Source of the DNA: Limnohabitans sp.
Lineage (GTDB): Bacteria > Pseudomonadota > Gammaproteobacteria > Burkholderiales > Burkholderiaceae_C
DNA: 6,679 nt
Assembly: GCA_030729445.1 (NCBI GenBank)
Contig: JANQXJ010000068.1
Span: 1 to 6,679, forward strand
Reading direction: 5' to 3'
The notes under the pieces were generated by a model. The model was given only the letters and a program-made list of their open reading frames with translations, was not told where the DNA came from and ran no database searches. The position numbers and the translations under genes were made by a program. Shown in pieces: positions 1-5,822 of this stretch (its first letter is position 1; every line of letters begins with the position of its first letter).

Positions 1-220
1 CCAACACACCGCCTTTGGCGTTGATCTCGTCGATGGCCATGAGCACGGTGTCTTTGAGCACCGTCTCGGAAATGGCCATGGTGCCGGACAAGCTGTGCAG
101 CACACCCACTTTGATGGTGTTGCCTGCTTGCGCTTGGGCTTGGTTCACGAAAGTTAAGCTGCCCGCAACGATGGCGGCGGCGGTTGCGAGGGCTTTGAGG
201 TTGCCACGACGGTTCATCAT
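1..220 (-). CDS. urtA: Urea ABC transporter substrate-binding protein UrtA, N-terminal part (runs off the left edge)
   Basis: Only the first 73 codons are in the window. The protein begins with a signal peptide: Arg-4/Arg-5, a hydrophobic Ala-rich core at about residues 10-25, and an AQAQA cleavage region near residues 28-32. The mature part starts with IKVGVLHSLSGTMAISE (36-52) and continues with LMAIDEINAKGGVL (60-73), the typical opening of the periplasmic urea/short-chain-amide binding protein of the Urt importer, which delivers urea to the inner-membrane permease. The start at 220 is preceded by GGAG (231-228) with 7-nt spacing; a second ATG follows directly at 217. In other bacteria urtA is followed by urtBCDE, expected beyond the left edge. 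It is transcribed divergently from the urease operon behind a sigma-54 promoter. A general branched-chain amino acid binding protein is the alternative, but the urease neighbour and the motif favour UrtA. Confidence 0.93.
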   Translation of the reverse strand, partial: MMNRRGNLKALATAAAIVAGSLTFVNQAQAQAGNTIKVGVLHSLSGTMAISETVLKDTVLMAIDEINAKGGVL

Positions 221-287
221 GAGATCACTCCATTCAGGAAGGTAGGTTGTTCAAACACGCACCGAAAAACAGCGCTGCTTGACTACC

Positions 288-303
288 TGCAATCACCGTG
301 CCA
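288..303 (-). promoter_or_regulatory. Sigma-54 (-24/-12) promoter for urtA
   Basis: Read on the minus strand, the site is TGGCACG (303-297), GTGA (296-293), TTGCA (292-288), preceded by T. It matches the RpoN consensus TTGGCACG-N4-TTGCA at every fixed position and has the required GG-N10-GC spacing. Transcription would start near 277 and give a leader of about 57 nt before the urtA ATG at 220. Sigma-54 promoters need an AAA+ activator; for urea uptake the usual one is NtrC under nitrogen limitation. The match is seen directly; the activator is inferred. Confidence 0.82.
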
Positions 304-364
304 ACCCTAGGGAGAACCCTGAAAACCGAATTTTTTCTATGGCGTTTTTCGCACTCTCTATAAA

Positions 365-380
365 GGGCACGCAATTTGCT
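365..380 (+). promoter_or_regulatory. Sigma-54 (-24/-12) promoter for the ureA operon
   Basis: The site is GGGCACG (365-371), CAAT (372-375), TTGCT (376-380). It differs from the consensus TGGCACG-N4-TTGCW only at the first base and keeps exact GG-N10-GC spacing. Transcription would begin near 391 and leave a leader of about 35 nt before ureA at 426. It is back to back with the urtA promoter; 61 bp lie between them, including an AT-rich stretch at about 329-339 that could favour bending. Confidence 0.77.
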
Positions 381-397
381 TGATGCCTTCCATTCAA

Positions 398-433
398 TGC
401 ACCAAGACGCTCACCGCGCACCAATATGGAACT
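398..433. promoter_or_regulatory. Candidate NtrC-type sites (GCACCAA direct repeat) at the ureA start
   Basis: GCACCAA occurs at 399-405 and again at 418-424, 19 bp apart in the same orientation. The second copy, extended to 17 bp (417-433), is CGCACCAATATGGAACT. By my hand comparison it agrees at 13 of 17 positions with a remembered enterobacterial glnA NtrC site, TGCACCAACATGGTGCT. The first copy (398-414) keeps the half site TGCACCAA but a poor second half. The sites lie about 120-155 bp upstream of the predicted urtA start, the usual distance for an NtrC enhancer, and overlap the ureA start codon. This is a weak motif, offered as a candidate only. Confidence 0.35.
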
Positions 434-728
434 CACTCCCCGCGAAAAAGACAAGCTGTTGATCTTCACAGCCGCCCTGCTGGCCGAGCGCCGTAAGGCC
501 CGAGGCCTGAAACTCAACTACCCCGAAGCCATTGCCCTGATCAGCGCCGCTGTGATGGAAGGCGCACGCGACGGCAAGACTGTGGCCCAACTCATGAGCG
601 AAGGCCGCACCGTCTTGACCCGTGCCGATGTGATGGACGGCATCGCCGACATGATCCCGGACATTCAGGTCGAAGCCACTTTTCCCGATGGCACCAAATT
701 GGTGACCGTGCACCAACCCATTGTTTGA
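426..728 (+). CDS. ureA: Urease subunit gamma
   Basis: The 100-residue product is the standard length for a separate bacterial urease gamma chain. It starts MELTPREKDKLL, carries LNYPEAIALI (about 30-39) and GRTVLTRADVMDGI (about 59-72), and ends FPDGTKLVTVHQPIV, all characteristic of the family. With UreB and UreC it forms the cytoplasmic trimer of heterotrimers that hydrolyses urea to ammonia and carbamate. It is the first gene of the operon. No clear Shine-Dalgarno sequence lies before the ATG (the upstream bases are CCGCGCACCAAT), which is odd for the leading gene of a highly expressed enzyme, but the protein N-terminus fits the family so the start is secure. Confidence 0.97.
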   Translation: MELTPREKDKLLIFTAALLAERRKARGLKLNYPEAIALISAAVMEGARDGKTVAQLMSEGRTVLTRADVMDGIADMIPDIQVEATFPDGTKLVTVHQPIV

Positions 729-746
729 AGCCCGCGAGGACCCCTC

Positions 747-917
747 ATGAAAAAAACCGCACTCTCCCTTTCTTTGGTGATGGCTCATCTGGCCCAAAAC
801 ACCTTCGCCCACGAGGGGCACGGCCTGGGCAGCACCCACTGGCACGCCACCGATGCGCTGGGTTTTGTGGTCGCAGCGGCCTTGATCGCTGTCGCTTTCT
901 ACTTTGGCAAAAAGTGA
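747..917 (+). CDS. His-rich secreted or membrane-anchored microprotein between ureA and ureB, function unknown
   Basis: This 56-residue gene starts at ATG 747 after GAGGA (736-740) with 6-nt spacing and ends 7 nt before ureB. The product has a Lys-rich start and hydrophobic core typical of a signal peptide, with likely cleavage after Ala-21. The mature segment begins HEGHGLGSTHWHATD (22-36), holding four His plus Glu-23 and Asp-36. A single hydrophobic helix (about 38-54) and a GKK tail follow. It would sit in the inner membrane with its His segment in the periplasm, or be processed and anchored at its C-terminus. The HxGH motif right after the signal peptide resembles the start of the mature HupE/UreJ nickel permeases, but the protein is far too short to be one. 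Its place inside the operon suggests nickel or other metal handling. That is inference; I know no characterised function. Confidence 0.83.
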   Translation: MKKTALSLSLVMAHLAQNTFAHEGHGLGSTHWHATDALGFVVAAALIAVAFYFGKK

Positions 918-924
918 GACCAAC

Positions 925-1254
925 ATGACCCCCGGTGAACTTTTGATCGACCCCGGCCAGCATGCCCTGAACGTGGGCCGCCGCACCTGCACTCTGGTGG
1001 TGCAAAACGCCAGCGACCGCCCCATCCAAGTGGGCTCGCACTACCACTTTGCCGAGACCAACGCGGGTCTGAGCTTTGACCGCGCGGCCGCACGCGGCAT
1101 GCGCCTGAACATCGCCTCCGGCATGGCGGTACGTTTTGAGCCCGGCCAACAACGCACGGTGGAGCTGGTGGACTATGCGGGTGACCGTGTGGTGTACGGC
1201 TTTCGCGGTTTGACCCAAGGTGCACTCGACGCCAACACAACAAAAGGCAACTGA
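925..1254 (+). CDS. ureB: Urease subunit beta
   Basis: The product is 109 residues, close to the usual 100-110 for a separate beta chain. It begins MTPGELLIDPG, matching the conserved M-x-PGE opening, which is why ATG 925 is chosen over an in-frame TTG at 904 that would overlap the preceding gene. Family hallmarks are IQVGSHYHFAETN (about 34-46), the RLNIASGMAVRFEPGQ segment, and the closing VYGFRGL. It is a structural part of the urease core and does not bind nickel itself. The gene lies 7 nt after the microprotein gene and its stop is one base before the ureC start, so coupled translation is likely. Confidence 0.97.
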   Translation: MTPGELLIDPGQHALNVGRRTCTLVVQNASDRPIQVGSHYHFAETNAGLSFDRAAARGMRLNIASGMAVRFEPGQQRTVELVDYAGDRVVYGFRGLTQGALDANTTKGN

Positions 1255-1255
1255 C

Positions 1256-2974
1256 ATGGCCCACATCGACAAACGCGCTTATGCCGAAACCTTTGGCCCC
1301 ACCGTGGGCGACCGTGTGCGCCTGGCTGACACCGCCTTGGTGATCGAGGTGGAAAAAGACTTCACACTGCAAGCCGGAAGCTATGGTGAAGAGGTGAAAT
1401 TTGGCGGCGGCAAAACCATCCGCGACGGCATGGCGCAGTCACAACGCACCAACGCCGAGGGCGCGATGGATTGTGTGCTCACCAACGCGCTCATCATCGA
1501 CCACTGGGGCATCGTCAAAGCCGACATCGGCCTGCGCGGCAACCGCATCGCAGCCATCGGCAAAGCGGGCAACCCCGACACGCAACCGGGCGTGGACATC
1601 ATCATTGGCCCCGGCACCGAGATCATCAGTTGCGAAGGCTTGATCGTGACCGCGGGCGGCATCGACTGCCACATCCACTTCATCTGCCCCCAGCAAATTG
1701 ACGAAGCACTGACCAGCGGCGTGACCACCATGATGGGCGGCGGCACCGGCCCCGCCACCGGCACCTTTGCCACCACCTGCACGCCTGGGCCGCACAACAT
1801 CGAACGCATGCTGCAAGCGGCAGATGCATTCCCCATGAACCTGGGCTTTTTTGGCAAGGGCAACGCCAGCTTGCCAGCCGCCTTGCACGAGCAAATCAAC
1901 GCGGGCGTGATCGGGCTGAAGCTGCACGAAGACTGGGGCAGCACCCCATCGGCCATCAGCAATTGCCTGGATGTGGCCGACGAGACGGACATCCAGGTGG
2001 CGCTGCATTCGGACACGCTCAATGAATCGGGTTTTGTGGAGAACACCATCGCGGCGGCCCGGGGCCGTGGGTTGTGTGCCTTTCATACCGAAGGCGCAGG
2101 CGGCGGCCACGCGCCCGACATTTTGAAGGTGGTGGGCCAAGCGAATTTCTTGCCCAGCTCGACCAACCCGACCATGCCCTACACCCACAACACGCTCGAC
2201 GAGCATGTGGACATGCTGATGGTCTGCCACCACCTGGATGCCAGCATCGCCGAAGACCTGGCTTTTGCCGAAAGCCGCATCCGAAAAGAAACCATTGCGG
2301 CCGAAGACATCCTGCACGATCTGGGCGCCATCAGCATGATGAGCAGTGACAGCCAAGCCATGGGGCGGGTGGGTGAAGTCATCATCCGCACCTGGCAGAC
2401 CGCACACAAGATGAAGCAGCAGCGCGGCAGCCTGCCCGGCGACACCGAGCGCCACGACAACACCCGCGTCAAGCGCTACATCGCCAAGTACACGATCAAC
2501 CCGGCCATTGCGCACGGCATCAGCCACGATGTGGGCAGCATCGAAGTGGGCAAATGGGCCGACCTGGTGATCTGGAAACCGGCCTTCTTTGGCGTGAAGC
2601 CCTCCTTGGTGCTCAAGGGCGGCTTCATCGCCCTGGCGGCCATGGGCGACCCCAATGCCTCCATCCCCACGCCGCAGCCGGTGCACTACCGCCCCATGTT
2701 TGGCAGCTATGGCGGGGCGCTCACGCGCAATGCGCTGACCTTTGTGTCTAATGCAGGCGTGCAAGCCGGTATTGGTGAGCGTTTTGGCCTGCAAAAAACA
2801 CTGTCTGTGGCACACAACATCCGGGGCGTGCGCAAACAACACATGGTCCACAATGCCTACCTGCCCCATATGGAGGTGGACCCCCAAACCTACGCGGTAC
2901 GGGCCGACGGCCAGCTGCTGGTGTGTGAAGCCGCCACCAGCCTACCGATGACACAACGCTACTTTTTGTTCTGA
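1256..2974 (+). CDS. ureC: Urease subunit alpha (catalytic)
   Basis: The 572-residue catalytic subunit of urease, of normal length, is an amidohydrolase-fold enzyme with a dinuclear nickel centre. All key residues are visible: nickel ligands His-139 and His-141 (CHIHF), bridging carbamylated Lys-222 with His-224 (KLHEDWG), His-251 (LHSDTLNE), His-277 (FHTEGAGGGH) and Asp-365 (SSDSQAMG). The flap residues Cys-324/His-325 (MVCHH) and Arg-341 are also present. These sit five residues later than in the Klebsiella enzyme, consistent with a slightly longer N-terminus. The product starts MAHIDKRAYAETFGPTVGDRV and ends TQRYFLF, both typical. AAGG (1244-1247) lies 8 nt before the ATG. The enzyme should be active once nickel is inserted by UreDEFG. 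Confidence 0.99.
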   Translation: MAHIDKRAYAETFGPTVGDRVRLADTALVIEVEKDFTLQAGSYGEEVKFGGGKTIRDGMAQSQRTNAEGAMDCVLTNALIIDHWGIVKADIGLRGNRIAAIGKAGNPDTQPGVDIIIGPGTEIISCEGLIVTAGGIDCHIHFICPQQIDEALTSGVTTMMGGGTGPATGTFATTCTPGPHNIERMLQAADAFPMNLGFFGKGNASLPAALHEQINAGVIGLKLHEDWGSTPSAISNCLDVADETDIQVALHSDTLNESGFVENTIAAARGRGLCAFHTEGAGGGHAPDILKVVGQANFLPSSTNPTMPYTHNTLDEHVDMLMVCHHLDASIAEDLAFAESRIRKETIAAEDILHDLGAISMMSSDSQAMGRVGEVIIRTWQTAHKMKQQRGSLPGDTERHDNTRVKRYIAKYTINPAIAHGISHDVGSIEVGKWADLVIWKPAFFGVKPSLVLKGGFIALAAMGDPNASIPTPQPVHYRPMFGSYGGALTRNALTFVSNAGVQAGIGERFGLQKTLSVAHNIRGVRKQHMVHNAYLPHMEVDPQTYAVRADGQLLVCEAATSLPMTQRYFLF

Positions 2975-3531
2975 TGATCCTCTGCTCCAAACTCATGCCC
3001 CAAGGCCGTGGCCTGGCCCGCGTGCTGGTGCAACGCGCCAGCACCATCACCCTCGACTGGGACACCCGCCAAAAAAGTCGCTTTGATGCGACCGACAGCG
3101 CGGGGCGAGCCTTGGGCGTGTTTTTGCCCCGTGGCGCCGTGGTGCGCGGTGGTGATGTGCTGGTGGCCGAAGACGGCTCGCTGGTGCGGGTGTTGGCCGC
3201 GTCGCAAGACGTGCTGCGCATTACCGCGTGCACTGAACACGGATCGCCCTTTGACCTGACCCGCGCCGCCTACCACTTGGGCAACCGCCATGTGCCGATT
3301 GAGCTGCAGCCCGACCACCTCAAGATCGAACCCGACCATGTGCTGGCCGACATGCTGCGGGCCATGCACATGACGGTGGTGGCGGTGTCTGAGCCTTTTG
3401 AGCCTGAGAGTGGCGCTTATGGCGACCACGGTGGGCATTCTCTTGGCGGGCATGGACATGGTCACGACCACGCGCATGCAGACCACGCTGAACCGCATGT
3501 ACACGGCCCCGACTGCAAGCATGCGCACTGA
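2974..3531 (+). CDS. ureE: Urease accessory protein UreE, nickel metallochaperone with His-rich tail
   Basis: The 185-residue product begins in a TGATG overlap with the ureC stop. It has the UreE two-domain plan: an N-terminal beta-rich domain with VFLPRGAVVRGGDVLVAEDG (49-68) and a C-terminal metal-binding domain with YHLGNRHVPIEL (100-111), whose His-106 is the conserved nickel ligand at the dimer interface, then DHVLADMLRAMHMTV (121-135). From residue 151 the tail is almost all His, Gly, Asp and Ala, with 12 His ending in HAH. Such tails bind several extra nickel ions in Klebsiella UreE. The protein hands nickel to UreG in the activation complex. The last 11 nt overlap ureF. Confidence 0.96.
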   Translation: MILCSKLMPQGRGLARVLVQRASTITLDWDTRQKSRFDATDSAGRALGVFLPRGAVVRGGDVLVAEDGSLVRVLAASQDVLRITACTEHGSPFDLTRAAYHLGNRHVPIELQPDHLKIEPDHVLADMLRAMHMTVVAVSEPFEPESGAYGDHGGHSLGGHGHGHDHAHADHAEPHVHGPDCKHAH

Positions 3532-4210
3532 CACCGCGCCATCGGGCTTGTTGCAACTGATCTGGCTCGCATCACCCGCTCTGCCGATTGGCGGCTTTTC
3601 TTATTCCGAAGGTCTAGAAGCCGCCATCGAACAGGGCCTTGTGCACAACGAAGCCAGCGCCACCGAATGGGTGGAGGACCAGCTGCACCTGACGCAGTCG
3701 CGCGGCGACATGGCGGTGCTGGCGCAAGCCATTCCCGCCTGGCAGCGCGGCGACACCGCCCGCCTGCAAGCGCTCAACGACTGGGTCATGGCCACCCGAG
3801 AAACTGCCGAGATGCGTCTGCAAACCGAGCAAATGGGCCGCTCCCTGCTCGACTGGCTGCGCAACCTGCAACAAGCCAGCGACGCGCAGCTGAGCGTGTG
3901 TGCGCGTCTGCCCGTGACCTACCCTCTGGCCATGTCGCTGGCTTTGTCTTTGGCACACACACCGCTGGACCAAGCCCTGCAGGCTTATGCCTTTGGCTGG
4001 GCTGAAAACATGACCCAAGCCGCGCTCAAAGCCGTGCCCCTGGGCCAAAGTGCGGGCCAACGCATGTTGGCGCGGCTGGCCCGCGAAATCCCTTTGGCCG
4101 TGCAAACGGCCATGACCCTGCAAGACGAAGAACGCCAAGCCTTCAGCCCCATGCTGGCCATCTTGTCGTCACGCCACGAAACCCAATACTCCCGAATTTT
4201 CCGATCATGA
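3521..4210 (+). CDS. ureF: Urease accessory protein UreF
   Basis: The product is 229 residues from ATG 3521, matching the family's usual 220-230. It opens with LLQLIWLASPALPIGGFSYS (10-29) followed by EGLEAAIEQGLV, the conserved N-terminal signature, is almost entirely helical, has YAFGWAENMTQAALKAVPLGQ in the C-terminal half and ends RIFRS. UreF is the adaptor that joins UreD and UreG and gates GTP hydrolysis so that nickel is inserted faithfully into UreC. The frame stays open upstream to 3398, but that extension would lie over the ureE His tail and has no family character. No strong ribosome site precedes the ATG; the 11-nt overlap with ureE suggests coupled translation. Confidence 0.95.
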   Translation: MRTDTAPSGLLQLIWLASPALPIGGFSYSEGLEAAIEQGLVHNEASATEWVEDQLHLTQSRGDMAVLAQAIPAWQRGDTARLQALNDWVMATRETAEMRLQTEQMGRSLLDWLRNLQQASDAQLSVCARLPVTYPLAMSLALSLAHTPLDQALQAYAFGWAENMTQAALKAVPLGQSAGQRMLARLAREIPLAVQTAMTLQDEERQAFSPMLAILSSRHETQYSRIFRS

Positions 4211-4872
4211 ACACCTCGACTGCACTGCACCACATCCCTAATCGCAGCAAAAAGCTGCCCCCCCTGCGTGTGGGCATTGGCGGGCCGGTTGGCTCTGGCA
4301 AAACCACGCTGCTGGAGATGCTGTGCAAAAACATGCGCGAGCGCTGGGACCTGATCGCCATCACCAACGACATCTACACCAAAGAAGACCAGCGCTTGCT
4401 CACGGTGAGCGGTGCCCTGCCCGCCGAGCGCATCATGGGCGTGGAAACGGGCGGCTGCCCGCACACCGCCATTCGCGAAGACGCGTCCATCAACCTCGAA
4501 GCGATTGACCGCATGTTGGAGAAGTTCCCCAACGCGGATGTGGTCTTCATCGAAAGCGGCGGCGACAACCTGGCCGCCACCTTCAGCCCCGAATTGAGCG
4601 ACCTGACCATTTATGTGATCGACGTGGCCGCTGGCGAAAAAATCCCCCGCAAAGGCGGCCCCGGCATCACCAAGAGCGATTTGTTCGTCATCAACAAAAC
4701 CGATCTGGCCCCGCATGTGGGCGCTGACCTGCAAGTGATGCGTGACGACACCCAGCGCATGCGCCCCAATCCCGAAACCCGCCCTTGGGTCATGACCAAC
4801 CTCAAAACCCTGGTTGGCCTCGCTGAGGTGGTGGCCTTCATCGAAAAGCGCGGGATGCTCGGCCAAGCTTGA
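4207..4872 (+). CDS. ureG: Urease accessory protein UreG, nickel-delivery GTPase
   Basis: The product is 221 residues and overlaps ureF by ATGA. It is a SIMIBI-class GTPase: P-loop GPVGSGKT (26-33), switch region TNDIYTKEDQRLL (53-65), metal-binding CPH (84-86) that coordinates nickel at the dimer interface, ESGGDN (116-121), and guanine-specificity NKTD (163-166). GTP binding and nickel drive its dimerisation; hydrolysis releases nickel into the UreABC-UreD-UreF complex. The N-terminus (about 1-20) is somewhat longer than the minimal family start and carries two His, but it is not a full His-rich extension, in keeping with UreE supplying the His tail here. It is the last gene of the operon. 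Confidence 0.98.
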   Translation: MNTSTALHHIPNRSKKLPPLRVGIGGPVGSGKTTLLEMLCKNMRERWDLIAITNDIYTKEDQRLLTVSGALPAERIMGVETGGCPHTAIREDASINLEAIDRMLEKFPNADVVFIESGGDNLAATFSPELSDLTIYVIDVAAGEKIPRKGGPGITKSDLFVINKTDLAPHVGADLQVMRDDTQRMRPNPETRPWVMTNLKTLVGLAEVVAFIEKRGMLGQA

Positions 4873-4895
4873 ACGACTGTTTTAGTCGTTACAAT
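4869..4895 (+). promoter_or_regulatory. Possible sigma-70 promoter for tRNA-Ser, overlapping a hairpin after ureG
   Basis: TTGAAC (4869-4874) and TACAAT (4890-4895) resemble -35 and -10 boxes with a short 15-nt spacer, and the -10 lies a suitable distance before the tRNA at 4906. The same stretch forms a perfect 7-bp inverted repeat, AACGACT (4872-4878) with AGTCGTT (4884-4890), loop GTTTT. No T-run follows, so a classical rho-independent terminator for the urease operon is not supported. Either role is possible. Confidence 0.35.
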
Positions 4896-4905
4896 TCACC
4901 CCCAA

Positions 4906-4993
4906 GGAAGCGTGGCAGAGTGGTCGATTGCACCGGTCTTGAAAACCGGCGACTCGAAAGGGTCCGTGAGTTCGAATCTCACCGCTTCCGCCA
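4906..4993 (+). tRNA. tRNA-Ser (anticodon UGA)
   Basis: The gene is 88 nt including an encoded CCA (4991-4993). The acceptor stem pairs GGAAGCG (4906-4912) with CGCTTCC (4983-4989), with G4990 as discriminator base. The anticodon stem pairs CCGGT (4933-4937) with ACCGG (4945-4949) around the loop CTTGAAA, placing anticodon TGA at 4940-4942. A long variable arm (GACTC-GAAA-GGGTC) marks a class II tRNA and supports Ser. The T arm is GTGAG/CTCAC with loop TTCGAAT. It would read UCA and other UCN serine codons. The gene lies 33 nt after ureG in the same direction. The 3' ends of tRNA-Ser genes are common integration targets. Confidence 0.97.
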
Positions 4994-5255
4994 AAAAGTC
5001 AAGTAAATCAACGCCCTTCAACGGGACAATGTGGCAATCCCCACATTATTCCCCACATGGCTCAACAGCAAAGCTGCATTGAAGTGACAAACCGCACTCT
5101 CTCTGCATACAAGCGACGTCCAACGCCGACCCGGTCTCAGTATGAGCCAACCCGATGGCACCAGAGGGTGAGGAAATTAGGGCGCCGCGGCCCCCACCGT
5201 ACCCCCACCCCCCAACTTCTAGTTGGGTCCCTCCAGCTATAACTTGCACCATGTT
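4994..5255. other. Stretch without a recognisable gene; short repeats, hairpins and a C-rich tract
   Basis: I see no convincing gene here. TCCCCACAT occurs twice with a 12-bp period (5038-5046, 5050-5058), and AATGTGG (5028-5034) can pair with CCACATT (5041-5047) around a 6-nt loop. A reading frame from 5057 to 5242 encodes 61 residues with a piece TLSAYKR that could be the eroded N-terminus of the DUF3293 remnant that follows, but the rest looks non-protein-like. At 5191-5213 there are three C-runs of 5-6, then a perfect hairpin CCCAACT-TCT-AGTTGGG (5211-5227). Confidence 0.5.
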
Positions 5256-5550
5256 CTGCACGAACGCCGAGCATTTTTGAATAACTGCGGTCGTATCAAG
5301 ATTTCGAATCCTCCTCAGCCCCAAAGAAAACGAACAACGTCAGCTAAATCTGAAGGTCCAGCTCAAAACACGCGGTCTGAGTTTTACGAATGGCATTGGC
5401 CAACACCCCAGCAACGATTGGCCGGGAGAGCCCAGCGTCTTGATCCTGAATCTCAACCGCGAAAGCGCCAAAGTACTGGCTGCGCAATATGAACAGAACG
5501 CTTTTGTTTGGGCGGGTGAAACGGGGGTGCCGGAGTTGGTGCAGCCCTAA
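5256..5550 (+). pseudogene. Degraded DUF3293-family gene
   Basis: Frame 5281-5550 encodes about 89 residues with family features: ITA at its start, ILLSPKENEQRQLNL, GIGQHPSNDWPGEPSVLILN, and a closing YEQNAFVWAGETGVPELV before the TAA. These match the second half of DUF3293 proteins as I remember them, a small family of unknown function in proteobacteria. The frame is blocked by TGA at 5278-5280 and has no usable start. Just upstream, in a different frame (5256-5276), LHERRAF fits the family's preceding segment, so a frameshift of about 4 nt around 5277-5280 broke the gene. The first third is missing or unrecognisable. The cause of decay is not visible; it lies about 260 bp after tRNA-Ser. 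Confidence 0.75.
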
Positions 5551-5822
5551 CAAATTACCTTTTGCATAAGGCTGGTTAAAAAAGCCCGGAGTGATTGACG
5601 GTCATGGTCACTTTCACAAGTCAAAAACCACGACTTCCGCTGGTGCTCCAAAAAGTATAGGCAGCATCGACGTGCCAACGCCCCTTGAGACAATGAGTGG
5701 CAACAAGGTACATCGTAGAAGCCCGCTACAAATCGCCCACTGGTGTGTTGGGTCCTATCCGACCAAGGCCAACTGCCATCCATGCGTGCGACCTGCCAAG
5801 TACAGGCTAAACCGCTGCTTGG
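5551..5822. other. Intergenic stretch, no gene recognised
   Basis: Short frames exist on both strands (78 codons on minus at 5547-5783, 83 on plus at 5591-5842), but neither has family character, a good ribosome site or convincing composition, and they overlap each other. AAAAAAGCCCGGAG (5579-5592) looks like one arm of a bidirectional terminator whose other arm is absent. CCAAG (5796-5800) and CTTGG (5818-5822) can pair immediately after the stop of the next minus-strand gene, without a T-run. It may hold further gene debris that I cannot identify. Confidence 0.45.

Noticed and set aside
342..352. GCG-TTTTT-CGC inverted repeat between the two promoters as an operator
   Set aside because: Three-base arms are too short to support a regulator site.
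904..924. In-frame TTG start adding 7 residues to UreB
   Set aside because: It overlaps the preceding small gene and the family starts at M-x-PGE, which fits ATG 925.
1439..2887. A 482-codon open frame on the minus strand inside ureC, and other long antisense frames such as 1381-2049
   Set aside because: They mirror the GC-rich third-position bias of ureC, have no family character, and ureC is complete and fully conserved on the plus strand.
3450..3528. Repetitive His-Gly-Asp coding DNA as a repeat or low-complexity artefact
   Set aside because: It is the natural His-rich nickel-binding tail of UreE, common in the family.
5303..5310. TTCGAATC, a copy of the tRNA T-loop sequence at 4971-4978, as a possible second attachment site
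   Set aside because: Only 8 bases match, the flanks differ, and the bases are explained as part of the DUF3293 reading frame.
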